A stretch of DNA of 64,000 nt from Palsa-465 sp963800475 (GCA_963800475.1 CAWDAZ010000002.1:186001-250000); one strand, 5' to 3'. Positions 16,465 through 25,234 are shown, counted from the stretch's first letter. Notes: generated from the letters alone by a model not told the origin. Translations and numbers: made by a program.

Positions 16465-17543
16465 ACGCGGGCTCGAGCAGCGTCAAGCTCAGCCTGATCG
16501 GGCCCGGCGACGAGACGCTCGCCGCCCGCGAGCTCGACGCGCCGCGGGCCCGGGTGAATCGCGACGAGCTGCAGGCGGCAGTCGCCGAGGGGCTCGGCGA
16601 CGCCGCCGCCGTCGGACACCGGATCGTGCACGGCGGCGAGCGGTTCAGGGCGCCGGTTGTGATCGACGGGGACGTCGAACGGGCGATCCGCGAGCTGAGC
16701 GAGCTCGCGCCGCTGCATCAGCCGAAGTCGCTGGCCGCGCTGGACGCCGTGTCAGCCGTGCTTCCGGGGGTTCCTGCGGTCGCATGCTTCGACACCGCGT
16801 TTCATGCGGACATGCCGCCCGCGGCGCGGACGTATGCGCTGCCATCCGGATGGCGCGACCGCTGGCCGATTCGCCGCTACGGCTTTCACGGGCTCTCCCA
16901 CGCGTGGGTGGCGCGGCGCGTGCCGGAGCTGCTCGGCGCCGAGCCAAGCGCGATGCGGATCGTCAGCTGCCACCTTGGCGCGGGCGCATCCCTCTGCGCG
17001 ATCGCGGACGGGCGCTCGCGCGCGACGACGATGGGGTTCACCCCGCTCGAGGGACTGGTGATGGCGACGCGCTCGGGCAGCGTTGACCCGGGACTGGTGC
17101 TGTGGCTGCTGGAGCGAACCGAGCTGCGGGTGGATCAGTTGAGTCGCGCGCTCGAGCACGACTCCGGTCTGCTTGGCCTCGCGGGAACCGCCGACATGCG
17201 CGAGTTGATCGCGCGTAGCGAGGCCGGCGACCCCGACGCCGGCCTCGCCCTGTCGGTGTACGTCGAGCGCCTCCGGACGGCGATCGCGGCGATGGCCGCG
17301 GCGCTCGGCGGGGTCGACGCGCTCGCATTCACCGGTGGCGTGGGCGAGCGATCCGCCCACATCCGGGCGGCGGCGACCAGCGGGATGAGCTTCATGGGGA
17401 TCGCGATCGACTCGGACCGCAACGGCGCGGCGCACGGCGACTGCGAGATCACGCGAGCCGGAGCCGAGGTCCGGAGTGTCGTCGTCGAGGCTCGGGAGGA
17501 CCTCGAGATCGCCGCCCAGGTGCGCGCGGTCATCGCCGGCTGA
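16434..17543 (+). CDS. ackA: acetate kinase
   Basis: 369 residues. Converts acetyl phosphate and ADP to acetate and ATP. The N-terminal phosphate motif ILVVNAGSSSVKLSL is at 7-21, with GHRIVHGGERF, FDTAFHADMP, RRYGFHGLSHAWVARR (catalytic His), CHLGAGASLCAI, TMGFTPLEGLVMATRSGSVD and FTGGVGERSAHIRAAA. All ASKHA-family signatures are intact. The ATG at 16434 lies 31 nt inside the end of xfp in another frame, so the pair is coupled: acetyl phosphate from phosphoketolase is converted directly to ATP without phosphotransacetylase, of which there is none in the window. Confidence 0.96.
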   Translation: MGGRHQILVVNAGSSSVKLSLIGPGDETLAARELDAPRARVNRDELQAAVAEGLGDAAAVGHRIVHGGERFRAPVVIDGDVERAIRELSELAPLHQPKSLAALDAVSAVLPGVPAVACFDTAFHADMPPAARTYALPSGWRDRWPIRRYGFHGLSHAWVARRVPELLGAEPSAMRIVSCHLGAGASLCAIADGRSRATTMGFTPLEGLVMATRSGSVDPGLVLWLLERTELRVDQLSRALEHDSGLLGLAGTADMRELIARSEAGDPDAGLALSVYVERLRTAIAAMAAALGGVDALAFTGGVGERSAHIRAAATSGMSFMGIAIDSDRNGAAHGDCEITRAGAEVRSVVVEAREDLEIAAQVRAVIAG

Positions 17544-17576
17544 GCCTCCACGAGCCCCGCGGCCGGGCGCGGACTG

Positions 17577-17589
17577 CGTAGTTTTCCGC
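17577..17589 (+). promoter_or_regulatory. shared upstream element before ftsH
   Basis: CGTAGTTTTCCGC differs from CGTAGTTTCCCGC at one position. It ends 50 nt before the GTG at 17640 and 62 nt before the in-frame ATG at 17652. The 58-60 nt spacing of the other copies slightly favours the ATG as the true start. Confidence 0.5.
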
Positions 17590-17639
17590 GCGACTGCGCT
17601 GGTCCGATCCGGATATCAGCCAACCGCGACGGCGGCATC

Positions 17640-19628
17640 GTGTCGGTGACGATGTCCGGAAACCTGCCGGCACCCCGGCCCTCTACTCCCGACCAGCATC
17701 CGCGTGACCCCACGCGGACCGGGGGCTCGGGCGGGCGAGGGGAGCCGCCTCAGGGTGGAGGCAAGCTTGGCTGGTGGTGGCTGATGATCGTGGGGCTGCT
17801 CGCGGTGAACGTGGCGATCGTCGCGCTCAGCACAAGATCCGCCACGCCGACGCGGATCGGCGTGCCCTACTCGGCGTTCCGCGAGCAGGTCCAGCAGCAC
17901 AACGTCGCCTCGATCACGGGCACCGGTGAAACGATCCAGGGCACGTTCCGCAACCCGGTTCGCTACCCACCGACCAGCACCGGGACGACTTCGAGGCTGT
18001 TCAAGACCGAGCGTCCCGTATTCGCCAACGACCAGATCTTCCAGCGGCTGCTCGCGGATGGCGCGACCGTTGGGGCGAAGCCGACCGCGTCTTCGACTCC
18101 GTTGTGGCTGTCGGCGCTGCTGGGATTCGGCCCCACCCTGCTCATAGTCGCTCTGGTCGTGCTGGTGATGCGCGGGATCTCGCGAGGGATGGGCGGCGCA
18201 GCCGCGGTCACCCGCTTCGGCGCCGCGCGCGCCCGGCGGTACGAGCCCTCCGAGCAGCGCACGAGCTTCGAGGACGTGGCCGGGATCGACGAGGCCACCG
18301 AAGAGCTGGAGGAGGTCGTCGACTTCCTGAAGAACCCGGACCGCTACCGCGCGCTCGGCGCGATGGTGCCGCGGGGCGTGCTGCTCACAGGCCCACCCGG
18401 CACCGGTAAGACGCTGCTCGCGAAGGCGGTCGCCGGAGAGGCCGAGGTTCCGTTCTTCTCGATGTCGGCATCGGAGTTCGTGGAGATGTTCGTCGGCGTC
18501 GGCGCGAGCAGGGTTCGCGATCTGTTCGAACAGGCCAAGAAAGAAGCGCCGGCGATCGTGTTCGTCGACGAGCTGGACGCACTTGGACGGACCCGGGCGA
18601 CCGCTTCGATGTCGGGAGGCGGCCACGACGAGCGGGAGCAAACCCTCAACCAGGTGCTCACCGAGATGGACGGGTTCACCGGCAGCGAGGGCGTGATCGT
18701 GCTCGCGGCAACAAACCGCCCCGAGATCCTCGACCCCGCACTGCTGCGGCCCGGCCGGTTCGACCGCCGGATTGCCGTCAACCCCCCGGACCAGGCCGGC
18801 CGCGAGCAGATCCTCCGCGTACACACGCGGTCGGTACCGCTGGCCAGGGACGTGAGCCTCGCCGCATTGGCAGCGGCCACGCCCGGGATGGTGGGCGCGG
18901 ACCTGCGGAACCTCGTCAACGAGGCCGCCCTGCTGGCCGCCCGGCGTGATCGCCGCACGGTGGGCCACGAAGACCTCGCCGACGCTCTGGAGAAGATCGT
19001 GCTGGGCGCCGCGCGCCACATCCTGATCACGCCGGAGGAACGAGAGCGCACCGCCTACCACGAATCCGGCCACGCGCTGCTCGGGATGCTCGAGCCGGGT
19101 GCCGACCCGGTGCGGAAGGTGTCGATCATTCCGCGAGGGCACGCGATGGGCGTCACCTTCCAGAGCCCCGAGAAGGACCGCTACGGCTTCGACGAGAACT
19201 ACCTGCGCGGCCGGATGACCGGTCTGCTCGGTGGGCGGGCCGCCGAGGAGCTTGTCTACGGAGCAGTCACCACCGGCGCCGAGTCCGACCTGGAGCAGGC
19301 GACCGCGCTGGCGCGGCGGATGGTGGGCCGCTGGGGGATGTCAGACCAGGTCGGGCTCGTGTCGATCGTCCCGGCCGACGGCGCCGATCCCTACGGGATG
19401 CTCGGCGAGGGAATCTCCGAGCAAACGCGCGAGCTCCTGGATGCCGAGGTACGGCGGATCACCGACGAGTGCCACCGTCGTGCTCTTGACACGCTGCGCG
19501 AGCATCGGGAGCAGCTCGAGGCGCTGGCCCAGGCGCTGCTCGAACACGAGACGCTCGACGAGCCGGATGCGTACGCGGCCGCCGCGATTCCGCACGCGAA
19601 CCCCACCGCGGCCCCGGCGGACGCGTGA
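17640..19628 (+). CDS. ftsH: ATP-dependent zinc metalloprotease FtsH
   Basis: 662 residues from GTG 17640 (658 from ATG 17652). Membrane-anchored AAA+ protease for membrane-protein quality control. TM1 about 45-62 (WWWLMIVGLLAVNVAIVAL), an extracytoplasmic domain with FtsH_ext character (VPYSAFREQVQQHNVASITG), TM2 about 158-178 (LLGFGPTLLIVALVVLVM). Walker A GPPGTGKTLLAKAVAGEAEV at about 247, Walker B FVDELDALGR (more usually DEIDAVGR), SRH region TNRPEILDPALLRPGRFDRR, and zinc motif HESGH at about 474. Slightly longer N-terminus than usual, Pro/Gly-rich. Its position among fermentation and stress genes and the shared element upstream suggest a stress-specific FtsH copy. Confidence 0.96.
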   Translation: MSVTMSGNLPAPRPSTPDQHPRDPTRTGGSGGRGEPPQGGGKLGWWWLMIVGLLAVNVAIVALSTRSATPTRIGVPYSAFREQVQQHNVASITGTGETIQGTFRNPVRYPPTSTGTTSRLFKTERPVFANDQIFQRLLADGATVGAKPTASSTPLWLSALLGFGPTLLIVALVVLVMRGISRGMGGAAAVTRFGAARARRYEPSEQRTSFEDVAGIDEATEELEEVVDFLKNPDRYRALGAMVPRGVLLTGPPGTGKTLLAKAVAGEAEVPFFSMSASEFVEMFVGVGASRVRDLFEQAKKEAPAIVFVDELDALGRTRATASMSGGGHDEREQTLNQVLTEMDGFTGSEGVIVLAATNRPEILDPALLRPGRFDRRIAVNPPDQAGREQILRVHTRSVPLARDVSLAALAAATPGMVGADLRNLVNEAALLAARRDRRTVGHEDLADALEKIVLGAARHILITPEERERTAYHESGHALLGMLEPGADPVRKVSIIPRGHAMGVTFQSPEKDRYGFDENYLRGRMTGLLGGRAAEELVYGAVTTGAESDLEQATALARRMVGRWGMSDQVGLVSIVPADGADPYGMLGEGISEQTRELLDAEVRRITDECHRRALDTLREHREQLEALAQALLEHETLDEPDAYAAAAIPHANPTAAPADA

Positions 19629-19646
19629 CGACCGGCGGCGGGGCCG

Positions 19647-21164
19647 ATGGCTAATCCCGTTGTGTGTGTAGTGGGCGGAGGCACCGCCGGGCTCGAAGCG
19701 CTGCTGGCGGCACGCGCGCAGCTGGGTGCCCGCGTCGAGCTCGTCCTGATCGCGCCGGAGCCCGAGTTCCGCTACCGGCCGATGAGCCGCGGGTCGCTGT
19801 TCGCGCCCAGCCGGGAGCAGAGCCTCGCAATCGCGGACCTGGCCGCGCATGCGCGGACGACCTGGGTGCAGGACCGCGCCGACGTCCTGCGCGAGCCCGA
19901 GGGCGAGGTGCTGACCCGCGACGGCGAAACGGTCGCGTTCGACGTCCTGCTGCTGGCGCTCGGCGCGCGGCCGCAGCGCGCGCTTCGGGCAGGGCACGTG
20001 TGGATGCGCGGCCGCGATCCCGGGTTCCTCGACGAGATCCTCGAGGGGCTCGAGTCCGGAGGGCTGCGAAGCGTCGCGGTGGTCGTCCCGCGAGGGGCCC
20101 GCTGGCCGATTCCTGCCTACGAGCTTGCGCTGGTGCTGGGGTGGTCGGGCGCCGAGCGCGACGCGAGGGTCACACTGTTGACCGCGGAGAGACAGCCGCT
20201 GGACACGCTCGGATCTGCGGCGACCGAGGCCGTGTGCGCCGAACTCGAGGCGGCGGGTGTCGAGGTGGTCGCGGGCGTGGAGGTCGTCGATCGCGACGGT
20301 GGCGCGCTCGACGGCGCGGGCCTGGCCGAGCGCGACGCCGGCGCCCCGGCGGAGGTGAACCTCGTTCCAGAGGGAGGTGACGACGACGGGGACCCGCTGA
20401 GGGAGAGGCCGAGCGCCCCCGACCGCGTGGCCCCCGTCGCCAAGCGGACACGAAGGTTCGATCGGCTGATCTCCCTGCCGACGGTGCTCGGCCCGTTTCT
20501 GCCTGGCTCCACGCACGATGCCGCCGGATTCGTAGAGGTCGACGTGGCGCTCAGGATGTTCGGCAGCCGCCGTGTGTGGGCCGCGGGAGGTTGCATCGCG
20601 GCCGCACTCGAGCACAGCGCGCTGTCCGCGCAGCAGGCCGATGCTGCGGTCGCCGGGATCGCCCGCGCAGCGAGCGGCGGCTCCGCCGGCGAGCTCGCGG
20701 TCGCTCCCGAGCTGACCGGGATCCTCCTGACCGCACAGCGCGACCAGTGGCTGGCCAGCAACCCTTCGGGGATCCGGCAGCCCTCGACGCGCTGTCTGTG
20801 GTGGCCGCCGGGGAGGGCGGTCGGCAGCATGCTGGCCAAGCTGATCGCCGCTTGGGACCCGTCCGTCGGCGGCGAGCTTCCGGGTCACCCCCAGGGCGTG
20901 CTTGTGCGGGCTCCGGTCGCCCTCGGTCGCAGCGAGGGATCGCCCGCTTCCGGGATCGCCCCCGGTGGGGAAGCCGAGCTCCTCCACGCCCGGCTCCGCG
21001 ATCTGGAGATCCGTCAGCTGATGGCGGTCCGGCGCCGCGAGCGGGACGGGGAGCAGCAGTTGCGGACGATGCGCGGCGAGCTGCGGTCGTTCGCGGATCG
21101 CGAGCGGGTCGTGATCCGCGATCTCCAGCGTCAGGGCTACCTGCCGGAGCGCGGTCGACCGTGA
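19647..21164 (+). CDS. divergent NDH-2/SQR-like flavoprotein, atypical FAD site, coiled-coil tail
   Basis: 505 residues, 18 nt after ftsH. N-terminal FAD motif VCVVGGGTAGLEALLAARAQ at 6-25 and FRYRPMSRGSLF parallel the 9942 protein. The C-terminal FAD motif reads RVWAAGGCIAAALEHSALSA: the Asp that normally binds the ribityl chain (AAGD) is Gly. An insertion of about 45 charged residues (about 225-270) interrupts the second half. The last 70 residues are a charged helix (HARLRDLEIRQLMAVRRRER, then DGEQQLRTMRGELRSFADRE), probably coiled coil. It may bind FAD poorly or act as a regulatory paralogue. Confidence 0.8.
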   Translation: MANPVVCVVGGGTAGLEALLAARAQLGARVELVLIAPEPEFRYRPMSRGSLFAPSREQSLAIADLAAHARTTWVQDRADVLREPEGEVLTRDGETVAFDVLLLALGARPQRALRAGHVWMRGRDPGFLDEILEGLESGGLRSVAVVVPRGARWPIPAYELALVLGWSGAERDARVTLLTAERQPLDTLGSAATEAVCAELEAAGVEVVAGVEVVDRDGGALDGAGLAERDAGAPAEVNLVPEGGDDDGDPLRERPSAPDRVAPVAKRTRRFDRLISLPTVLGPFLPGSTHDAAGFVEVDVALRMFGSRRVWAAGGCIAAALEHSALSAQQADAAVAGIARAASGGSAGELAVAPELTGILLTAQRDQWLASNPSGIRQPSTRCLWWPPGRAVGSMLAKLIAAWDPSVGGELPGHPQGVLVRAPVALGRSEGSPASGIAPGGEAELLHARLRDLEIRQLMAVRRRERDGEQQLRTMRGELRSFADRERVVIRDLQRQGYLPERGRP

Positions 21165-21204
21165 CGGCTCGGTGCGGCACTGCGGGCAGGCCGGACGGCG
21201 CTCG

Positions 21205-21220
21205 CTACGTAGTTTCCCGC
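21205..21220 (+). promoter_or_regulatory. shared upstream element, strong copy, before 21279
   Basis: CTACGTAGTTTCCCGC, identical to the 9864 copy over TACGTAGTTTCCCGC. It ends 58 nt before the ATG at 21279. GCGATCATC lies 5-6 nt before the ATG with no Shine-Dalgarno; the same GCGATCATCG string stands at the same place before the universal stress gene at 24591. Confidence 0.65.
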
Positions 21221-21278
21221 CCGGGCGCTGCTGCGCCGCCCGGATGAACGTCACTGGCGCCGGCGCGATCATCGCTGT

Positions 21279-21509
21279 ATGGCGCATTTCTCGATCGACC
21301 AGCAGCTTCAGGTCCAGAATGCCGAGCTCCGCGACGAGGCGGAACGCCTTGTCGCTGAGATCCACCGACTTCGCGCCGAGAATCGTGAGCTCCGGGCTGC
21401 GCTCGGTCTGCAGAGCCAGTGTCCGGGCCGGGCGCGAGCCTGGGGATCGATCGAGACCACGGCGGGCACGTCGATCGGCCCGCGCCGCCGGAGGGGAGGC
21501 TCGGCGTGA
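21279..21509 (+). CDS. small coiled-coil protein
   Basis: 76 residues. Residues 5-45 (IDQQLQVQNAELRDEAERLV, then AEIHRLRAENRELRAAL) form a leucine-zipper-like heptad helix; the tail is Gly/Arg-rich. No family recognised. Its stop overlaps the GTG of the next CBS gene (GTGA), so the two are translationally coupled and may form a complex. The ATG seems leaderless. Confidence 0.65.
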   Translation: MAHFSIDQQLQVQNAELRDEAERLVAEIHRLRAENRELRAALGLQSQCPGRARAWGSIETTAGTSIGPRRRRGGSA

Positions 21510-21910
21510 CGCCGCTGCTCGAGCACGTCCGCGTCGGTGACGCGATGCACCACGGGATTCTCACGTGCTCGCCCGACGCGCCGCTCGGGGAGGTGGCGGG
21601 GATCATGGCCAGGCACCGGGTGCACGCGGTTGCAGTCACCGACGGCGACGGCAACCGGCCGACCGGGGTGGTCTCGGATCTCGATGTGGTGGCGGCGATC
21701 GCCGGCGGCGAGGAGCTCCTCGCCGGTCAGGCGGCGGCGACCGAGCCGCTGTCGGTGTCGGCCAACGAGCGACTCGACCGAGCCGCCCAGCTGATGACCG
21801 AGCACGCTGTCGCGCACCTCGTCGTCCTGGATCCGGCCGACGGGCATCCTGTCGGTGTGCTCGCGACCTCGGACGTCGCGTCCATCTACGCGGCCGAGAC
21901 CCGCCGGTAG
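21506..21910 (+). CDS. tandem CBS-domain protein
   Basis: 134 residues from GTG 21506, preceded by GAGGGGAGGC as Shine-Dalgarno and overlapping the upstream stop. Two CBS motifs: first half VGDAMHHGILTCSPDAPLGE to GVVSDLDVVAAI, second half ATEPLSVSANERLDRAAQLM to GVLATSDVASIY. Stand-alone CBS pairs sense adenine nucleotides. It resembles in size and layout the DosR-regulated Hrp1 of mycobacteria and is paralogous to the protein at 24746. Confidence 0.9.
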   Translation: MTPLLEHVRVGDAMHHGILTCSPDAPLGEVAGIMARHRVHAVAVTDGDGNRPTGVVSDLDVVAAIAGGEELLAGQAAATEPLSVSANERLDRAAQLMTEHAVAHLVVLDPADGHPVGVLATSDVASIYAAETRR

Positions 21911-21927
21911 CCGAGCGCCACCGAGGT

Positions 21928-22707
21928 ATGAAGCGCGCCGCGAGGCCTCGCAGCCACGACATCATCCGCTCGATGAACGGCGCCTCGGTCGACCTGCACT
22001 GCCACATCCTGCCCGGGATCGACGACGGTGCCACGGACCTCGCCGATGCTGTCGCGATGGCGCGCCAGGCGCAAGCGGACCGAATCGCCTCGATCTGCGC
22101 TACGCCGCACATCCGCCACGACCACGAGGTGCGCATCCACGAGCTGCCCGATCGACTCTCGGAGCTTGGCCGCGCCGTGCAGGAGGCCGGTTGCGCGACG
22201 CAGGTGCTCGGAGGCGGCGAGGTCGCGGTCGGCGCCCTCGAAGGGCTCGATCAGGTTGAGCTGGCGTCCGTCTCGCTGGGCGGAGGTCGCCGCTGGATCC
22301 TGTTAGAGCCGGATCCCGGGCCGCTGGATGACCGGCTCGACGCGGCGGTCAGCGCGTTGCGCGACCGCGGATTCCGGGCGCTGATCGCGCACCCGGAGCG
22401 CCATCCCGCGCCCGACCTGTTCGAGCGCCTCCAAAGGCTGGTCGGGGAGGGCGCGCTGGTGCAGGCGACGGCCGACTTCCTGGTGCGCGAGCCAAGCCGC
22501 ACGGGAATGCTCGAGCTCGCGCGCCGCGGCCTGATCCATGTGCTCGGCAGCGATGCCCATTCCGCGCGGGCGGGTCGTCCGGTGGCGCTCTCGCGGGCGC
22601 TCGCGGCGCTGGCCACCGTGCAGCCGACGGCCGCCCACCTGGATTGGATCGCCGACGCCGCTCCGAGCGCGATCGCCGCCGGAGCGGAGCTCACGCCGCC
22701 GTTCTGA
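21928..22707 (+). CDS. PHP-family phosphatase (CpsB/YwqE-like)
   Basis: 259 residues from ATG 21928 (a second ATG at 21973 is possible). Metal-binding motifs of the PHP domain: DLHCHILPGIDDGATDLADA (HxH), ATPHIRHDHEV, HPERHP and GSDAHSARAGRP. These match the manganese-dependent tyrosine phosphatase/CpsB group that acts on capsule-type kinases. No capsule genes are nearby, so the physiological substrate is unclear. It is 18 nt after the CBS gene and overlaps the convergent PfkB gene by 17 nt. Confidence 0.85.
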   Translation: MKRAARPRSHDIIRSMNGASVDLHCHILPGIDDGATDLADAVAMARQAQADRIASICATPHIRHDHEVRIHELPDRLSELGRAVQEAGCATQVLGGGEVAVGALEGLDQVELASVSLGGGRRWILLEPDPGPLDDRLDAAVSALRDRGFRALIAHPERHPAPDLFERLQRLVGEGALVQATADFLVREPSRTGMLELARRGLIHVLGSDAHSARAGRPVALSRALAALATVQPTAAHLDWIADAAPSAIAAGAELTPPF

Positions 22708-23611
22708 CCGGCGGGCGGACCACCACCTGCCCGGCGAGCTCCTCGACGACCGCGCGTCGGCCCGTGCCAAGCCCGTGCCGGAGAAAGTTCGCGGAGCCGG
22801 CGGCAGCGCCGCGCACGATCGCCTCGCGCAGCGGCAGGCCGTGGGCCCACGCCGCGGCGATCGCGCCCATCATTGTGTCGCCGCACCCCTCGCGGTGACC
22901 GACGGCGAACCGCGGTGGAACGACCTCGTACGGATCGCCTTCGGAGGGCACCACCAGAATCGGCGCGTCGGCGCGCGTGACCGCCACCGATGCCGCCCCG
23001 GCCTCCTGCAAGCGCCGCGCCGCGTCCAGGGCGCGGCGGCCGTCGACGGGTCCGCGGACGTATTCGGCAAGCTCCCAGTCGTTCAGCTTGACGAGCGCCG
23101 GACGGTGGGCAAGCGTCTGCTCCAGGCGAGGGCTGGAGAGGTCGACCAGCACCGGGACGCCTGCGGCGCCCACATCCGCGGCGAGCACTGCGTACGCCTC
23201 CTCGGGCAGGCCCTCCGCCGGATACGGATTGCAGAGCACGAGCGCGGCGCTGCCGAGGGCGGCGGCGCACGTTGCGCTCACCAGGTCGTCGAGCTCGTGC
23301 CGCCGCGGCGGGGGCCGGAGCGCGGTCGCGACCAGCTCCCGTTCGCCGCGCCGGCGATCGACGACATAGCTTCCACTCGAACCCGACGCCGGGACGACGC
23401 GGCGCTCGCCGCCGAGCGCCTCCAGCAGCGGGAGCAGCGTAGCTCCCGTTTCGCCTCCGACCAGCGAGCACAGCACGGGCGTGGTGCCGAGCTCGGCCGC
23501 CATCCGCGCGACCCACACTCCCTGGCCGGCCGCGTGTACGTGGATCTCGTCGTCCTGGCCCCGGGCCTCGATCGCGATGCTCAGCAGCGGGTCGGGGCCG
23601 AACACGGTCAC
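22691..23611 (-). CDS. PfkB-family sugar kinase (1-phosphofructokinase-like)
   Basis: About 306 residues with the GTG at 23611 (a GTG at 23638 is also possible). N-terminal VTVFGPDPLLSIAIEARGQ, sugar-binding HAAGQGVWVARMAAELG, then KLNDWELAEYVRG and the C-terminal ATP/anion-hole motif GHREGCGDTMMGAIAAAWAH. In that motif the usual GAGD reads GCGD, keeping the catalytic Asp. It lies downstream of the universal stress gene with a gap of 59 nt. The same pairing occurs in the mycobacterial DosR regulon (Rv2028c/Rv2029c, from memory). The substrate is probably a phosphosugar but is not shown by sequence. Confidence 0.85.
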   Translation of the reverse strand: MTVFGPDPLLSIAIEARGQDDEIHVHAAGQGVWVARMAAELGTTPVLCSLVGGETGATLLPLLEALGGERRVVPASGSSGSYVVDRRRGERELVATALRPPPRRHELDDLVSATCAAALGSAALVLCNPYPAEGLPEEAYAVLAADVGAAGVPVLVDLSSPRLEQTLAHRPALVKLNDWELAEYVRGPVDGRRALDAARRLQEAGAASVAVTRADAPILVVPSEGDPYEVVPPRFAVGHREGCGDTMMGAIAAAWAHGLPLREAIVRGAAAGSANFLRHGLGTGRRAVVEELAGQVVVRPPVRTAA

Positions 23612-23670
23612 CCGCGGGGCTGGCTGATGCGCACACACCGGCTCGCCGCGTTCCGGCCCGGGCCCGCCGC

Positions 23671-24591
23671 TCAACCCGCTGGACGGGGCACGGCGAGCAC
23701 GGGGCACGCCGCATCGTGCATGATCGCCTCGCCCGTGGCGCCGAGCAACACTCGGTTCATCGGCCCCCACCGGCGCGAGCCGATCACCAGTAGGTCCACG
23801 TGCTCGGTGAGCGACAGCAGCGAGTCGGCCGGCCTCCCGCGCTCGATCTTGACGCTCGTGCTGGCCTGAAGACGGGACGCTGCCAGCTTCACCTCAGCTC
23901 CGAGGGCGTCGATCTCGTCAACTACCGCCTGCTCCCACATCTTGACGCTCTCGGTTGCGACGCCCATCCACGGGATCGTCGGCAGCCTGTCGTCGATGAC
24001 CGCCTGAATCCGGAGCTCGGCCCCGGCGCTCGATGCGATCGCCGCCGCCACGGCCAGCGCCGCAACGGATTCGGGCTCGCCGTCGTAGCCGACCGCCACT
24101 CGCTCGAGCGCCCGATCGGAACGCTCGCGATATCCGCGAGGGGCAACGGCGAGGCTGCACTCGAAATGGCACAGCAACTGGCGCGTGCGCTTGCCGATCC
24201 GGACGTGGCCGTCGGGCGCCTTGCGGCTCGAGCCGAGCACCAGCAGGTCGCGATGCTCGCGATCGACGACCCGCTTCAGCGCACGCGGAACCGACAGGTC
24301 GGACTCGATGTCGATCCGGGCTTCCGGCGCTCGCGTGTCCCGCTCGGCGCTCAGCGCCGCCCTCGCCTGTTCGTGCAGGCTCGTCCAGTCCATCCCCTTC
24401 GGCATCACGACGAGCGGATCGTGGTGGACCGTCACCAACATCAGGTCGGCTCCCGCCAGGCGTGCAAGCCCGGCGCCCAGCGCAACGGCATCGCTGCCCT
24501 CGGGATAGCCATCGACGCCGACGGCGATCCGCTTGAAAGCCGGCCCGCGAGCTGTCGTGCCACTGGTGGTCTGATCAATCGTGCTGTCCAT
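23671..24591 (-). CDS. universal stress protein, tandem UspA domains
   Basis: 306 residues; the ATG at 24591 is chosen because the shared element and GCGATCATCG sit at fixed distances before it. Domain 1 (about 18-155) begins FKRIAVGVDGYPEGSDAVAL; domain 2 (about 165-303) begins LERVAVGYDGEPESVAALAV. The ATP-binding G-2x-G-9x-G-S/T motif is intact in domain 2 (GSRRWGPMNRVLLGATGEA). In domain 1 the equivalent (GSSRKAPDGHVRIGKRTRQ) is altered. This two-domain type with one intact ATP site resembles Rv2623-like dormancy proteins. Probably a regulator of growth arrest. Confidence 0.93.
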   Translation of the reverse strand: MDSTIDQTTSGTTARGPAFKRIAVGVDGYPEGSDAVALGAGLARLAGADLMLVTVHHDPLVVMPKGMDWTSLHEQARAALSAERDTRAPEARIDIESDLSVPRALKRVVDREHRDLLVLGSSRKAPDGHVRIGKRTRQLLCHFECSLAVAPRGYRERSDRALERVAVGYDGEPESVAALAVAAAIASSAGAELRIQAVIDDRLPTIPWMGVATESVKMWEQAVVDEIDALGAEVKLAASRLQASTSVKIERGRPADSLLSLTEHVDLLVIGSRRWGPMNRVLLGATGEAIMHDAACPVLAVPRPAG

Positions 24592-24644
24592 GGCTCGATG
24601 ATCGCTCGATGCGAACCCCGGTCCATCGGCACAAGTTCTCCGCG

Positions 24645-24668
24645 GCACTGCGGGCAACTACGTACGCG
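24645..24668 (-). promoter_or_regulatory. shared upstream element, strong copy, before the universal stress gene
   Basis: Minus-strand GCGTACGTAGTTGCCCGCAG continuing TGCC. It differs from the 9864 copy at one position over 20. Its CCCGC core ends 58 nt before the ATG at 24591. The divergent CBS gene at 24746 lies on the other side, where GCGGACGTAGCGTCCGAC (about 24711) may be a second, degenerate site. Confidence 0.65.
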
Positions 24669-24745
24669 CAACGAGTCGCAGTGCGGATGGGCCGTCACCC
24701 GCGCGGACGTAGCGTCCGACTCCCAGCACCAAAGGAGGAAACGCG

Positions 24746-25201
24746 ATGACCGCAACCGGTCTACAGCCCTATCACGGCAGCTACCTGATGCCATCGCTCG
24801 ACCACGCGACCGTCGCCGACGCGATGCACCCGGGGATCCTGTCATGCGATCCCGATGCGTCGCTGACCGAGGTCGCGCGCACGATGGCAACCCATCACGT
24901 CCACAGCGTCGCGGTGATCGGCGTCTCTCACGAGGACCCCGAGTGCGGGGTGTGGGCGGTCGTCTCCGACCTCGATCTGGCGAAAGCGGGGATCCGCGGT
25001 GGCGCCGACAAGACGGCGCGCTCGATCGCGACCCGGCCGCTGATCAGCGTCGAGCCGGGGATGTCGCTCCGTGCCGCTGCCGAGCTGATGCTCGAACACT
25101 GTGTGAGCCACGTGGTGGTCGTCGAACCCGGCTCGCAACGCCCCGTCGGCGTGCTGTCGACGCTCGACCTCGCCGGCGTGCTCGCCTGGGGTGAGGCATG
25201 A
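24746..25201 (+). CDS. tandem CBS-domain protein
   Basis: 151 residues. The ATG follows AAAGGAGGAAACGCG, a near-perfect Shine-Dalgarno. CBS1: VADAMHPGILSCDPDASLTE to AVVSDLDLAKAG; CBS2: ATRPLISVEPGMSLRAAAEL to GVLSTLDLAGVL. It is paralogous to the protein at 21506. It is divergent from the universal stress gene. Likely adenylate-sensing stress protein of the Hrp1 type. Confidence 0.9.
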   Translation: MTATGLQPYHGSYLMPSLDHATVADAMHPGILSCDPDASLTEVARTMATHHVHSVAVIGVSHEDPECGVWAVVSDLDLAKAGIRGGADKTARSIATRPLISVEPGMSLRAAAELMLEHCVSHVVVVEPGSQRPVGVLSTLDLAGVLAWGEA

Positions 25202-25220
25202 GACGGACGCAGGATCGGCG

Positions 25221-25234
25221 CTAACTACGGACGG
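25221..25234 (-). promoter_or_regulatory. possible copy of the shared element before the MMPL gene
   Basis: Plus-strand CTAACTACGGACGG; its complement CCGTCCGTAGTTAG matches the GCGTACGTAGTT half but lacks CCCGC. It lies about 100 nt before the ATG at 25333, farther than in strong copies, so it is listed with low weight. Confidence 0.25.
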
